Source: Syngnathus acus
Taxonomy: Eukaryota > Chordata > Actinopteri > Syngnathiformes > Syngnathidae
Length of the DNA stretch: 64,000 bases
Direction: 5' to 3'
Assembly (NCBI RefSeq): GCF_901709675.1
Contig: NC_051093.1
Location: 6,903,053-6,967,052 of the forward strand
Positions within the stretch are counted from its first letter, which is position 1, and every line of letters begins with the position of its first letter. This document shows, piece after piece, positions 31,888-44,272 of this stretch. The position numbers and the translations under genes are program-made. Below the pieces are notes generated by a model. The model did no database searches. It was not told the origin of the DNA and saw nothing but the letters and a program-made list of their open reading frames with translations.

Positions 31888-32245
31888 AAACTGCATACGC
31901 TGTATTCCGTCCGGATCATGACAGCAGGGAAAACCCAATTATCCCATTACATGAGGAAATTCTCCATGTTTTGCTTCAATGGTTTATTGTAAGTCACTGA
32001 TGAATACACCCAGGCATTTGCCGAGATGCCTTCTGGCCTGTGGGAAGAAAAGCCACCCAAGTGTCAGGCGAGTTTAGTTATGTGCGATTCACACAGTTCA
32101 TTGAATCGACTCATCGCTCTGTTAGGGCTGGATGGCAAATAATGGATGCAGCTAAAAGGATAACAGCAGTGCTTTTAGGCAACTGCAAACATTTACACAA
32201 AAAAGAAAACTGTAATATGTTCCACATTCTGCAGATCATCTAAAT

Positions 32246-32575
32246 CACAGGTGTCAAACTCAAGGCCCGGGGGCCAGATACGGCCCGCTACATCACTTTA
32301 TGTGGCCCGCGAAGACAAATTGTGCATCAAATTTGTGTCATTACTAGAATTGCAAATTGTCTTCACTTTTCATAATATCTTTTTTTTTTTTTAATATTTG
32401 ACCAGTTTTTACTCGTCTGATTTGAAAAGGAGTTATTTGTCAGTTTGTTTAGTAGCTTTGACTGTATATAATATGAGGTGCTCATACATTTATTTGGGTT
32501 GACAGTCATAATGGCCCTCCGAAAGAAGCTATGACTCCAAAGCGGCCCGCCAAAAAAAAGAGTTTGACACCCCTG
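32246..32575. mobile_element. hAT-type MITE with perfect 8-bp target duplication
   Basis: The left end CACAGGTGTCAAACTC and the right end GAGTTTGACACCCCTG are inverted repeats with two mismatches in the terminal 14. Both are flanked by the identical 8-mer ATCTAAAT (32238-32245 and 32576-32583). Eight-base duplications and CA...TG ends are the hAT hallmark. The inner ends carry GGCCCG and CGGCCCGC blocks. No ORF, so it is nonautonomous. Confidence 0.88.
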
Positions 32576-33049
32576 ATCTAAATTGTATTATTATTATTTT
32601 ATTTTCAGAAATTAACATCTGTTTCATTTGAAGTATTTATATGACTGTAGAACATTTTTATTAATATTTTCATTGTTGTTGAATTGTAGTAGCAGAATAA
32701 CTATAATGGAAAGTACTGTTTCTAAGCGGTCAACTACTAAAAGCTTGTTTTGACTTTTCCCGTGCCATATTTACCAGCTGTACATCTTCACAAATGCCCT
32801 ACGGGTACTTTGCATGCACATCACACTCTGCCTCTATATTTACTCTCTAAAAGCCTTGTTGCTTCCATATTCAGATTGCTTCCGGAATATCTGAAGATTA
32901 CTGAGTGGTGACTTTGTTTTAAAGGCATACCAAAAGGAGTTTGACGTTTGGATGTTCTTAATGGCCACTCACTAGACTGTACAGCTATACCAATAGGTTT
33001 ATGTAATCCTAGCTCAGATAAGAATATATCTTCTTTTTTATTTTGCAAG

Positions 33050-33071
33050 CTCATCTCGGAAGCTAAGCAGG
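33050..33071 (+). pseudogene. 5S rRNA-like fragment
   Basis: CTCATCTCGGAAGCTAAGCAGG matches the internal region of vertebrate 5S rRNA (around the pol III box A) at 21 of 22 positions by recollection. Similarity stops on both sides. It may be a 5S pseudogene stub or the head of a 5S-derived SINE (SINE3 type). Confidence 0.5.
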
Positions 33072-35730
33072 TTTTTGTTCAACTCATTGCTGAGCTCAAA
33101 TCCAGATAAATAGGGAAGATTGATGTCAGGAAAGGCATCACACCTCAATCTCATCTAGAAATCAATATGAAAAAAAAGCTGAGAAGAATACAATTTATTT
33201 GCCAGCTATCACACTGCTGCAATTTTACGCTTTTCACACAGAGGAAGGAGCTCTCACGATTGCATGTAAAAAAATAAAAAATAAATGCTTGATTAGAAAG
33301 ATACCATTGGCAATTGTGTTGCTTTGTGGTTTGTAGCTATTTAACGAGAGTACAACAAAGTGCAGGGAGAGGTCTCTGAGGCTCAGCCACCTGCCTACAC
33401 GCAGAAACACCTCAGAACTCAGCAACTGTCAATTGAAACTCAATGCGGCTCACAGGTGCCAGCGCTTCTTCGCTTCTTCTAAGCCTCTGTGCATCGATCA
33501 AGGCAGGCTTGCCTGGCAGGGATTCAAAGTGCAATACAGAATTTTTGCAAAGTCAAACTGACCACTCTCTCAACTTATTGAAGGTTCAATATCGTCAGTG
33601 GGGAGAAATGTGGCCAGGGTAACCCCGGTGGGGTGTGTGTGAATACAATAATGGAAGTTAAATGTGGTGCGGCTAAATTTTACATATTCACACCAAAAAA
33701 GAAAATCTATGGTGCGAACAAACCTTGGTTTGGGCAACATGCGTGAAGAAAAAAACAAATGTCCAGGTTTGCCCCACCATGCCCACCTCATCAGTCCAAA
33801 TCAGCCGAGTCGGCGGGTTGCTGTCATCCTCCGCCGTCAGCAGCTGCGAAGTGACTAAAAAGGCTCAATTTGATGTTATCTCAATAAATAGACCTTTGCC
33901 TTCAAGAAAAAAAAAAAGATATGTGGCCCTTTGAGATTCGTATATGAGTGTTCTGCTTTAGAGTATTGATGGAATGCATTGATTCTGTAAGTCACTAAGG
34001 AAGAGAGGATAAAGAGTGAAGAATCTGACGGCAGCGTTACAAAGAGGCACATAGGAGCCAGAAAAAGAAAAGAAAACATGAGTCACGGTGTGATATGCTG
34101 GAAGGCTCCGACTAACAGCTGCAATATTCGAACAGTATCTACGGCCAAAGAAATTTTCAATACGACACATTTAAAGTTCATTGAACAATAGAACATGTGA
34201 CATTCTTACCCTGCTTGAGCTCGATTGATTTTGTTTAGATCAATGACGTGAGTTGGAGTAATCACACGTATTGATGATGATTGTCGATATAGCAGAAGTA
34301 CAAACATGCAAAAATCCAATACCTCATTTTGCTCCTTCAAGTTGACCTTGAGATTGATCTTCAATGTTGTGAAGTTTAATCAGTTTAATTAATAGAGTGA
34401 ACTTTTGCATACGCTAAGAGCAAAATTATTTATTTATTTATTTACTTTTTTATTTTATTTTTTACTAAATGAGGCCTTGAATGCGTTTGCCCAAAATGTC
34501 ATAGATGGCCATGTTTCATGATGTAAACCTAATATGTGTGACTTTTTATCTTTCCTTGTTCATTTAAAAGTCTTGTTTTTTTTTCTGATAGGGCATTTGT
34601 TTATTTTGGAGAGTGTATCTGTGACTTTTGCATCACGTGTAGAATTCCATTCAAAATTGACTCAACTTTATCATTAAACCCGCAGAGGATCATTGCAGCA
34701 ACCCTCCGATCAAATCTCCCACAGATTAAATCAGTTGGTGGAGTTCATGAGCTGAAGTAAAACAAATTAGGATGTCCAAGCCTGTGTCAGTTGGAAGGCC
34801 TCGTGTGGGTTGTTAGGAAAAAAAATGTCCTTCACGAGGAAAGTTATAATCGTGTTGTGTTACCATGACAACACGCCTGGAGACAATGAGCATCTGATAG
34901 TTCCTAGCTGAGAATAGCATCGACATGCTGGGGCAACCTCCCTTTTCACCCAATTTGGCTCTATTTTTTTCTTATTTTCCAAACATGAGGTCACAAGGGG
35001 GCAGTTTTGAAGAAATGGATGACGTCAAGATGGCTGCCACAACGGAGATTCTGATAGAATCCTTCCAGGGGCGCATTAAGGCTGAGAAAGTGTGTTGCAA
35101 TCCGGGGGGGATTACTTTGATGTGAAAACTTGTAGTTTGGATTCGTGACACTAGTCCTGGAACTTTTCTGATACACCTTGGATTGTCTTTGGTTGCTAAA
35201 TTGTACTTGGTTACATCAGCTTAAGCATTTGTGCTCTTGTCGTTAGGGAAAATCAAAGCTTGCAAAGACAAAAAATGAGCGCACAAATAATAAATGTTGA
35301 GTTCGGGTTACAAAGAGTTGAGGTCTGCATTCAACCCATTACCTGACAAAAGGTTTTTGACAAAATGTCATAATTAAGCCAATTACCAACCCTAATTAAT
35401 TAGTGTATATGTGTAAGGTGAGAGTCAGATGCCACAAGGTCTTTGACGACAACATAACAGATGCTTGGGTCATTTGGCAGCACCCAGCTGGCAGGATCAA
35501 TGGCCGACAAAGCAGCTGGTCCGCTGCGGAGGCTCAGCAGCCTCTGTAATTAACCTGCAAATGTAGCTGGAATCAGCAGGGACCACGAGGATCAAAATGT
35601 ACTGTAGCTGTTCTTGTTATTTTATTTCATGACCATAGTGATATTTTTATTTTGTCATATTTTCTTTTCTTTTTTTAGTGAGCAACAGTGACAAAAAAGA
35701 TAGGGCTTATTAAGTGCATAATTCTGCATA
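33072..35730. other. No gene recognised
   Basis: Short ORFs only, with an ATTT tract near 34427-34460. The segment 35470-35600 (CAGCTGGTCCGCTGCGGAGGCTCAGCAGCC) is GC-richer than its surroundings and could be a conserved element, which I cannot test by eye. Confidence 0.5.
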
Positions 35731-35835
35731 GTTACGCTATGTTACGCTATGTTACGCTATGTTATGTTATGTTACGTTATGTTACGCTATGTTACGCTAT
35801 GTTACGTTATGTTACGCTATGTTACGCTAGTTACG
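35731..35835. repeat. 10-bp minisatellite, GTTACGCTAT units
   Basis: About ten head-to-tail units of GTTACGCTAT, with variants GTTACGTTAT and GTTATGTTAT that mix in the 5-bp half-unit. The array ends in GTTACGCTAG. Confidence 0.95.
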
Positions 35836-38091
35836 ATTTCTTGAGAAAATGAGTCTTTCGATTTGCAAACATCTCGTTCAGAAAGCTGCAGCTCGGGTTC
35901 TGACCAGTCCGAAAGGATTTACTCCCAGTGAAGAAGGAGAGGAAAAGAAGTATAAACATTCCACCCGTGTATTAACAGTATATGTAAGTCTTTCAATTCT
36001 CTCATTCACAAGTTAGTTGCCATAACAACATAATGGGGCACGGGGAAAAAATTGGACTTGCACTCTGGATGGATTGTATGATAGCAAAGAAGATAGCCCT
36101 ACCAAGTGACATTTTATGCATGTCATGGATAGGTGACTTTTTCTCTTTACGAGTGCTGAAAAGCTATTTTGAAAATATAGATATAATCAAAACAAATTAT
36201 TATTATTATTATCGGCCAGTGAAACACCTCTGCCTCAAACTGAGCGCATTTGACATTTTATATCATCATACATTGTCATAAATCCCTCTGACTCAGCTGC
36301 AAACAACAGTTTACGTCAATGAATCACAATTGTTTTTTAAAAAGGTCAAAATAGGGGAAAAAGTATATTGGAAGCAGCACAACTTTATATAACTCAAAAA
36401 CCCGAACAAAGATTGCGAGCTCGGCTTGGGATACGCTTTACCGTATTGGTAGATGGTCTCTGAAACCTATTCTGAGTTTCAAAAGAGATGTCGACGTCTG
36501 CCATAGAGAGCAGGCGGCCCACAGCAGGTCTTCATGTTGAATATGTGGGTGTCGCAGTGTAATGCGCACACTCGCCTACCAACGATGAATCAACTTGACT
36601 CATTCGTCACACCGCCCTCTTCTCTTTCTGCATTGTTGAGCAAATGCTCTCTTGACTCTGTCTGACTCAGAAGATGAGTTTTATTCCTCAAGCCTCATCT
36701 CGTTGTGGTGTCTGCGTGTCTGCCATTAGAATTTCAATGATAGCCAACCTCGTGTGCCTGGGGGGGCTGCACCTGCGTCCGTTTATAGAAGCGGCGCATG
36801 CAAAACTAATGTCGGCTCATTATCAGTCAATTAAAAAAAAAAAGTGTTTATTCTGAAGGAGTGTAAATTGGCACAAGAAAGTATAGAGTGATAATGGAGA
36901 GGGAGAGAAGAGGAAAGACACTCACTGGCGGAAAGGGTGGGGGGGAAAAAAGATTAAATAGAGGAATTGATGGGAGTGACGTTTGCTGTCTCACTTGGAG
37001 AGAAGGTCAAGAGGATGAAGGTCCGCTCCTCCACAAATTACCATTCAGCTAGTCGTTGGCATTAGCCAATAATTTGCAGCCCAAGGAGAGAAGGAGATTG
37101 TTAGTGATGGTAGTGAGAGGGGGAAATATATTGCCGGCGGCAAAGCTATTAAGAAAACGCTCATGGGAGAAAGGGCCAGGGTCAAAGTCATCATGTGACC
37201 GTGGTTGATAACTGAAATGACGGGTCACCTCACACATTGCGATGTTGTTATCGGCTAATGAGCAATGCTAGCCGTGATTGTTTCTGCCGTTCTGATATGC
37301 AGCAATGCGGGAATCTTGGTTGTAGTTCATCTCAGAGGTGATTGATTGGGGTTGGCATCAAGTTCATCCACACCGTACCCATCCAAGCACGCCTTCGACC
37401 TCGCTTTTGTGCATTGGGATTAGAAAATAAATTCCCAGATGTATTCAAAGTTGGAAGCCTGTAGTTGCACTCTGCTGATCTCCCAAGGTCAGCTGGGATA
37501 GGCGCCAACTCACCTGTGCCAAAAGATGGATGGATCAATGGGAAATTTTCTTGGGGTTCGTCCCAATCCTTGATGGATTTCTTCAATAAGAGATGCATTT
37601 GTTTTTTGCAATCTTCTAAAGATTGAAAAATCGCTGTCGAAAATGAAAGCCACTTACCAATTTAATTAAGTAATTCTGTGGTTTTAACATAATTATCCTG
37701 AGTTAATTGAGCTCTGAGCCTTTTCAGAGATTTTTTTTTTTTAGAAGTGCTTTAATGTGTAAATGGTAATTGGATAATTGGCTGCCTCTCAATCTAGCAA
37801 TATCCACTACTATTGTTTTCCACCTAAAAAAAATAGCTTATGCAAAGGTTTTGTATATGTGCATTGATTCTTTGTTTTTCCACGAAAGTAAACTGTAAAG
37901 AAGTCATTTGAGTGTCATTGACAGGTAGGGGACAGGAAGATGGAGTGGCTATGTTCTGAACTCTATTGAACATACAAATCATTTTTCTACTGTCCACGTG
38001 CTGCTGGTTTGGAAAGGACACATGCCGACAGTCTACAAAAAAAAAAAAGACTTTGCGGTCATCTGCGAAGTCTTACCACTGGTGACATGTA
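35836..38091. other. No gene recognised
   Basis: Short ORFs without domains. An RTE-like tail lies at 37484-37537. No other structure seen. Confidence 0.5.
37484..37537 (+). mobile_element. RTE-like LINE 3' end
   Basis: AAGGTCAGCTGGGATAGGCGCC, then a short spacer and GATGGATGGATC. The motif AGCTGGGATAGGC...GATGGATGG is the common 3' end of RTE/Rex3-type elements in fish. Only the last ~55 bases are present. Confidence 0.5.
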
Positions 38092-38496
38092 CCGTATTTT
38101 CCGGACTATAAGGCGCACCGGACTATAAGGCGCACCTTTAATGAATGGCCCATTTTAAAACTTTGTCCTTATATAAGGCGCACCAGACTATAAGGCGCAC
38201 CATTAATGCATCATGTCAGATTTTTAATCCAAATCAAATCATTCTCCATTTTATCTTTTTTATTTTAACTTCAGATGCAACAAAATACTTTATAATCACA
38301 AAATAATGATCCATAGTCTTTTTGATTCATGATTCATAGTCTTCAGTGGGCCACTTATGATTGATTTCATGACACAATGCTTCGGGCCAGTTTAAATTTA
38401 GGAATTTGGTCCATATATAAGGCGCACCGGACTATAAGGCGCACTTTTGAGAAAATTTTAGGTTTTTAGGTGCGCCTTGTAGTCCGGAAAATACGG
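38092..38496. mobile_element. TA-flanked MITE, copy 3
   Basis: The ends CCGTATTTTCCGGACTATAA and TTGTAGTCCGGAAAATACGG are flanked by TA (38090-38091, 38497-38498). It combines the AATGAATGGCCCATTTTAAAA block seen in copy 1 with the TTAATGCATCATGTCAG interior of copy 2, so it looks like a fuller form or a recombinant. Confidence 0.82.
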
Positions 38497-38499
38497 TAT

Positions 38500-40482
38500 C
38501 CATTTCTTTTTCGGTCACATTCACTCCTATTGATTTCAATATCTTCTGTTAACCTAGCAAGCATGTTTTGGGAATGTGAGCCGGATTAGCCTGTAAAATC
38601 AAAAGAAATTGGTGAGATTTTTATATGCAGTCGCCTCACAGCCACAAAAACACATGCAGCACAAGCAAAGAAAAAAAATCATGTTGAGACCAGATATTGG
38701 TGGAGCTGACTTCAGCACGTTGCCACACATCGCTGCTTTCTCACGGGTGCTCTCATGCGCTGTCATCATGGGCCTGACTCAGCCAGCCTTGGGCCCAGAA
38801 TTCACTCTGCCTCACCTGAACACAGCTCACAAGAGTATTGCAAGTTATCTCTCCGACATGAACGTTATTATTTTTGCCTTATTGAGTTACCCGCCGCTGG
38901 GAATTCATTTTACGTCGTGATTGCGGCTTTTGATGGATAGTTAGCACGCTGCAGCGTAGTTTGTTGCAATCTGTGAGGGTTGTTTGTGTTGCTTGCAATG
39001 TTGTTGCAAAAAGTCTTGGCACACGCTTGTTGTGCTGCTCCCTTCATTGGCAGACTGAAATGCTCCGGAAGCAGATGGTGTTGACAGCGAGCACGAACAA
39101 CTCCATCGCCCTTGGCTAGGAATACTTGTCACTTTATTCCCTCTTTTCTTTGGCTTACTTTTCATTTTTTCTCTGTCACTAAACGAAATTGAATGTCAAC
39201 ATTGTTCAAAAGTACATGTCAATGTTTTTATTTATTTATTTTATTTTATTTTTTTATTTTTTTAAATCCTTGTTAGCATGCCATTTCCTTTATTTGGTCA
39301 GCATCCTGAAGCAAATATCCTGCCCACCGGGAGAAGCTATAAGTTAAGCTTAAGCCTTAGTTAAGCCTGTCTTTTCCATCCAAGCCGATAATCACCGCTA
39401 GTATTTAACCCGCTGATGCACATGTGGCCCAACAACATCCAAATGTCTCCGAAGCCCTTTCCCTTAACTGACCTGCTTGTTCAGCCAACTTTCTTCTGTT
39501 TGTTTTACATGTCTGTGTGTGTGCAAGTGTTTGTTTGTTAATCCCCGTTTTGGTTAGGGACACAAAAAAATCAAGCCATTTGAAATTCAATATTCTGGAC
39601 ACACCAATAAAGTATCTTAGCTTTTCTTATATATTCAAATATTACAGTTGCAAACTTGAATGGGAGCAAAACTTACCAGGGTCACACAATGCTCCATAAA
39701 CAGAGTGTTTTATTTGCCTGAATGTGTTTATAGATATGTGAGTAATCAGAGACACAAATAATCTTTGTGGAGCTATAAAGAAGATTAAAGCGCTACAGAA
39801 GGACAGAAATCAAGAGGGAAAGAAGTGATGCTCTTTGGGTATCATAAATTTCACAGAAACAAGATTATACACAACACTTCACTTCAGACTGATTTACTTT
39901 GATAAAATTCCACAGCAATATTAATCTCGATCAATGAATCATCGTGCTTTACAGCACAGACACCCACTTATGGCAGGCGCTGCCATATGAAGTGCCAAGC
40001 AAGGTAAGTTATCATCGATGAGACACTTGCCATGGCCTCTGGAGCTGTCAAGGGTCAAAAAAGGAAAACAATCACCACCATGGCATTGGGTTCCTATATA
40101 CTCATGATAATGCATCATGGATGTTTTTTTTTTTCAGCCAGCATGAAATAAAACCTAGAATTCTCAACTTTTACTTTTGGAGGATACTGAATGTCCATTT
40201 CACTTTTATTTGACCCCTCATTATTGCACTGCAATGCCATTTCTTCTGCTATGCAGCAAGTTCAGCTCTGCACAAGCATGCTGTTCTGTTAGGCACCATA
40301 ATGGACATTACTGCAGAGAACTACTTGGTGAAAGATTGCATCACACTATAGTGTTGCCATATAAATACACTGCAGTGCATGTTGCTGTATTTTGCTGACT
40401 ACTACTGTATCACACATCATATTCTGTACTTGCTGGACATCAATATATATTTTGTATTAGGATGTCTATGGTGGTCTGTAAG
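38500..40482. other. No gene recognised
   Basis: ORFs on both strands are short and lack domains. A T-rich ATTT tract lies near 39225-39265. Confidence 0.5.
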
Positions 40483-40900
40483 TGACGTCACCATGTCATA
40501 ATTCTCACGTGAATTGCCTCGCGTGACTGATTGTTTACAACTTGTGCAGCAGTGTTGTGCTTCTAATATTGAGAGTATTCAGTGCTGCTGTGACCTTTGA
40601 CATCACGTGAGTACACCGAATAATGTTTAGTATGTTAATATCGTTTGTTATGCAGCTTTTTTTGCACTTGTGTCGCTGTAGTTTGATTTGACAGCTCCTG
40701 CGCGCACTTTAAATTTGCCTCATTTCTGGTCGACCGCCCCAAATAACAACGATCGAATGCTCACATGTTCATTTCTATACGCCGGAAGAAATATAAGCGC
40801 AAAATATGTACTTATTTGCATGCTTGTGTAACTTTGGCACGTCCTGTTGTATGCAGCGTGCAATTTAAAGGGCGCCGCCATGACAGCGGCCACGCCCACT
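40483..40900 (+). promoter_or_regulatory. CpG-enriched segment with CRE, E-box and ETS-like sites
   Basis: It contains TGACGTCA (40483-40490), CACGTGA-type E-boxes near 40507 and 40603, TGCGCGCA, a CGCCGGAAG ETS-like core and GGGCGCCGCCATGACAGCGGCCACGCCC. CpG density is clearly above the surrounding AT-rich DNA. ATCACGTGAGTA could be a splice donor. It could be the promoter of an unannotated transcript or a distal enhancer. Confidence 0.3.
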
Positions 40901-41778
40901 TTGGTGACTTGTTTGGAGTGTTCAGCTCACTTTATATTTATTGTAGCATATTTGGGGAGTTACGTTCAGCCATGCATATGATATTGCAATGTTGTGTGAC
41001 GTCGAGTATTTTAATTATCGTGCTGTATTGTTCCACCTGCATGCATTATTTGCCAAATGATCATCAGTGTTTGTTCCTTATTAGTGCCCGAAACTCATTC
41101 AAGCTGCAGAACCACATCTTCCATCTCCTGTATGGTACAGTAATGTTTTCTTATTTTACGTGACTATGATGCAATATGCTATGGCGTACAACATAAAAAG
41201 TGGACCAAACAAATCACGTGAATGACTCAAGCCAAAAGTTGCTCCAAGAATTTAATGTACTGAAATATAATGTTCTCCATCATCTACTGTATTGTAATGC
41301 TTTCGAAGAGTGCATGAATTTTTGCTGACACAGGCATCATCATGAATACAAAATGCATGTCCTCCTGGTAAATAGTGTATGTACTCCGACTGGCAAGGTT
41401 TCAGTGTGATTTATGCATTTTATTTAACGACGAGAGCGTGCGCCTTGAGCCATTCGTAGAGTGATCAAAAGAGTGGAGGGGTGCGATTGGACAGCAGGGT
41501 TCTGGCTTTTATCTTTAATTTTATGACTGCATGTGTCACATGGGAAATATTTTCACCTGTGTGATGTGGCACATTGTGAGATGGAGTCTAAGTACAAGTC
41601 TGCTTACACAACAAGCCAATTTCTCCACTGTGGGATCATTAAGGTCTTCTTCACAAGATGGCAATTTATTTATTTATGTTCCTGCTGTGTTCAATTTGTT
41701 GGCCAAAACTGTATTACAAGCCAGGGGGATTTTTTTGTGGATCACACCTTTGTAGTTAGGCAGCGATGTACAGAAATA

Positions 41779-42118
41779 CAGGGGTGTCAAACTCCGTTTT
41801 ATTGTGGACTACTTTGTAGTTGTGGCTTACCCTTAGGACAGTGACACCAAATAAATGTTTAATCGTGTCGTATTAATTCAGATGCACAACAAATTACCGG
41901 TTTAGAAAGCAGACATATTATTTTATTCAAATATTGTTCAAATTACTGTAAAAAGAGTAACAGAATTTTTTATGCAAAAATTCTACATTATTTATTACAC
42001 ATGCAAATTGTAAATGTTGGTGCAGATTTCAGCAATGATCATGGTTTGTTTTTGCCGGCCATATAAAATGATAAAGTGGGCCAAATCTGGGCCCCGGGCC
42101 TTAAGTTTGATACCAGTG
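41779..42118. mobile_element. Degraded hAT-type MITE, related to 32246-32575
   Basis: The left end CAGGGGTGTCAAACTC and the right end AAGTTTGATACCAGTG are inverted. GGGCCCCGGGCC lies just inside the right end. I could not find a matching 8-base duplication, so insertion is older or one flank has changed. Confidence 0.65.
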
Positions 42119-43795
42119 CACTAAGTGGTGTATTTTTATTTAGCTTTTTTCAATTTTTATTGAACACAGAAAATACAATACAATCTATTTTTCAAGAGCT
42201 GTCAAGTTACAATCTGTCATGTTCATCAAAAATCTACTAAAATTAGAAAGCGTCATTGTTCATATCAGTCACGAATTCTATTGTTTTTTTTACTTTTCAA
42301 TGAAGGAAAAGTCTGCTTTGAGATTTGTGATTTTAGATACAGTTATTTTGAAACGTTCTTGCCTGGGACTGCAAGTTACATAAGCATCCTTGTGAATCAA
42401 CACTCACAAAGTCAACCATGTCTCCTTAATGCCCAATCACATCAATGCACTTTGAAGATAATGACAGCTCACACAATTCACTGAATCTAAGCTCATCTCC
42501 CTTTTTTGTTTGGTAAGAAGATAAAACAGTGCGGATGCAAGCACGTAGGCACTTTTTTGATGCAGTAAACAGGGATAAAACTACGCACGAGTGTTTAGCG
42601 GGGAAAGGTCGACAGCTGCGGAGAACAAAGGAAGCTGAGGTCGAAACACAAAGTGCAAACTGAGGTTTTCTCCTACTTTCTTTTTTGTTTTTCTTTTAAC
42701 CCAAAGGCATCCCACTCTTAGATAAAAAAAAAAGATTTATACAGGATAGACTTCACTGCAACAAATGGTTACATATTACAAAGATGGAGCAAGCGTATGA
42801 CGTCAAGCGTGTCCACTGATTCATTTGATCTACTTTTCATCCTCAACTCTTCTTCTCTACTTTTTGTCCGGTGAAGCACAGATTCATTACCTCTTTATCA
42901 TTTTGGCTTTTTAAAGGAAAGATTTGACTATAAATAACCTTTTGCATGAAATAGAACTTATCAGAAGTTGTAAAATGCCTGGACGGAGGTGAAAGACTAC
43001 AAATTCTCTTTATAACAAAACGCCATCTCACAGATATTTAGTAAGTGTGCCGAAATGATTTCCTGTCTATTCCAAAAATGCACCTGAGATATCTCAATGT
43101 GTGCATGTGTGTGCTTGCGAGTACACACACACATTCATGACCATTGAATTAGTTTCGCTAAAACCTTGGATGAAGTCTTCTGAGTGCTGTTCCAGTTTTT
43201 ATTTGTTGGATGGAAAAAAAATAAAAATAAACGACTAATGGGTTCAATGTTACAGACAGAATAGTACCGCTTACCTTGAAGTAAGTGGCCTTTGATTCTT
43301 CAGGGACGGTTGTACGTTTGCACGTTGCACAGAAGCCCGCAGCTGCCTTCATGACGCCTTTTTTTTTTATGCAGTTATATAGCGATGGGTGGTTTTCGTC
43401 CTGAAGGCAAATTACAGTGTGACAAAAAAAAAAAGATGTTCTGAAGGTCATGTGGATATGGAAGCATTCAAGTTAAGTCACTTGATAGTGGTGCCAATTC
43501 TTTTGGCCCCTGTCCGTGACTGACAGGGACTGAAGAAACAAGATTTTCAATTTGCAGAAATGACATCGAGGGGCTTGCAGTGGGAGATTTTTTTTTTTTT
43601 TGACAGGGTGCCAAACCCTGGACGTGTGTATGACGCAAGAAGTGTTTGTCCTAAACAATTACAGTGATGTAATGTTTGGGAAGGTGTTTATCCAGATTTG
43701 TGGCAGTTGTAATCCTTCTAGTAAGGATTGTGCACATCTACCGTGGTTTGTAAAATGAATAGAATATCATTGTTTTGCGCTCACCTGAAGATACT

Positions 43796-43887
43796 TTTTG
43801 AAATAGTCACTCTGAAAAATAAAAATATTTTCCTATATTTTTAAGATGTTTTGAAATAGTCACTTTTAGAAATAAGAATATTTTCCT
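43796..43887. repeat. Two-copy tandem duplication, about 39-bp unit
   Basis: TTTTGAAATAGTCACTCTGA...AATATTTTCCT (43796-43834) recurs with a few changes at 43849-43887, separated by 14 bases. Confidence 0.75.
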
Positions 43888-44196
43888 TTTTTTTTTTTAT
43901 GTCAATATTGTGCGATTTTTGTTTGCCAGTGTTTTTTAACAAAATTAGCACTCCTTGCATCACGTTCCTTAAGCTGTTTTTTTATGACTGTTTTGATCGA
44001 GACATCAGTCATGATTTATCTAAAGAATGTCAAAAATCATTTGACACCCGATTTGTCGTCAAAGGCCAAATCGTTTTGATGGATTCACAGAACTGCAAAA
44101 GCTCTACCTCCTTCCGTCACATGTATTAGTCACTTTTTTTTTTTGAAGCGTTGCACAATTCTTTGCAGTTCTCTGGCAGTCAATTTGGAGGTTTAC

Positions 44197-44272
44197 ATAA
44201 TCTTTGCTTCCTGAGCCATGTTGCCGCCACGTCGTCTGCCATGGCAACCTGACTGACCAGCTCCTGCTGGGC
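44197..44272 (-). other. Exon-like segment of unknown gene
   Basis: On the minus strand, GTTTGGACTGTTCGCAG is followed by an open segment reading AQQELVSQVAMADDVAATWL... and then a possible donor (TTAT followed by GTAAAC). The segment is GC- and CpG-richer than its surroundings, and GCCATGG lies inside it. I recognise no family. Without partner exons it stays a candidate. Confidence 0.2.

Noticed and set aside
35731-35835. CRISPR-like array
   Set aside because: Units are contiguous 10-mers without spacers, and the window is vertebrate.
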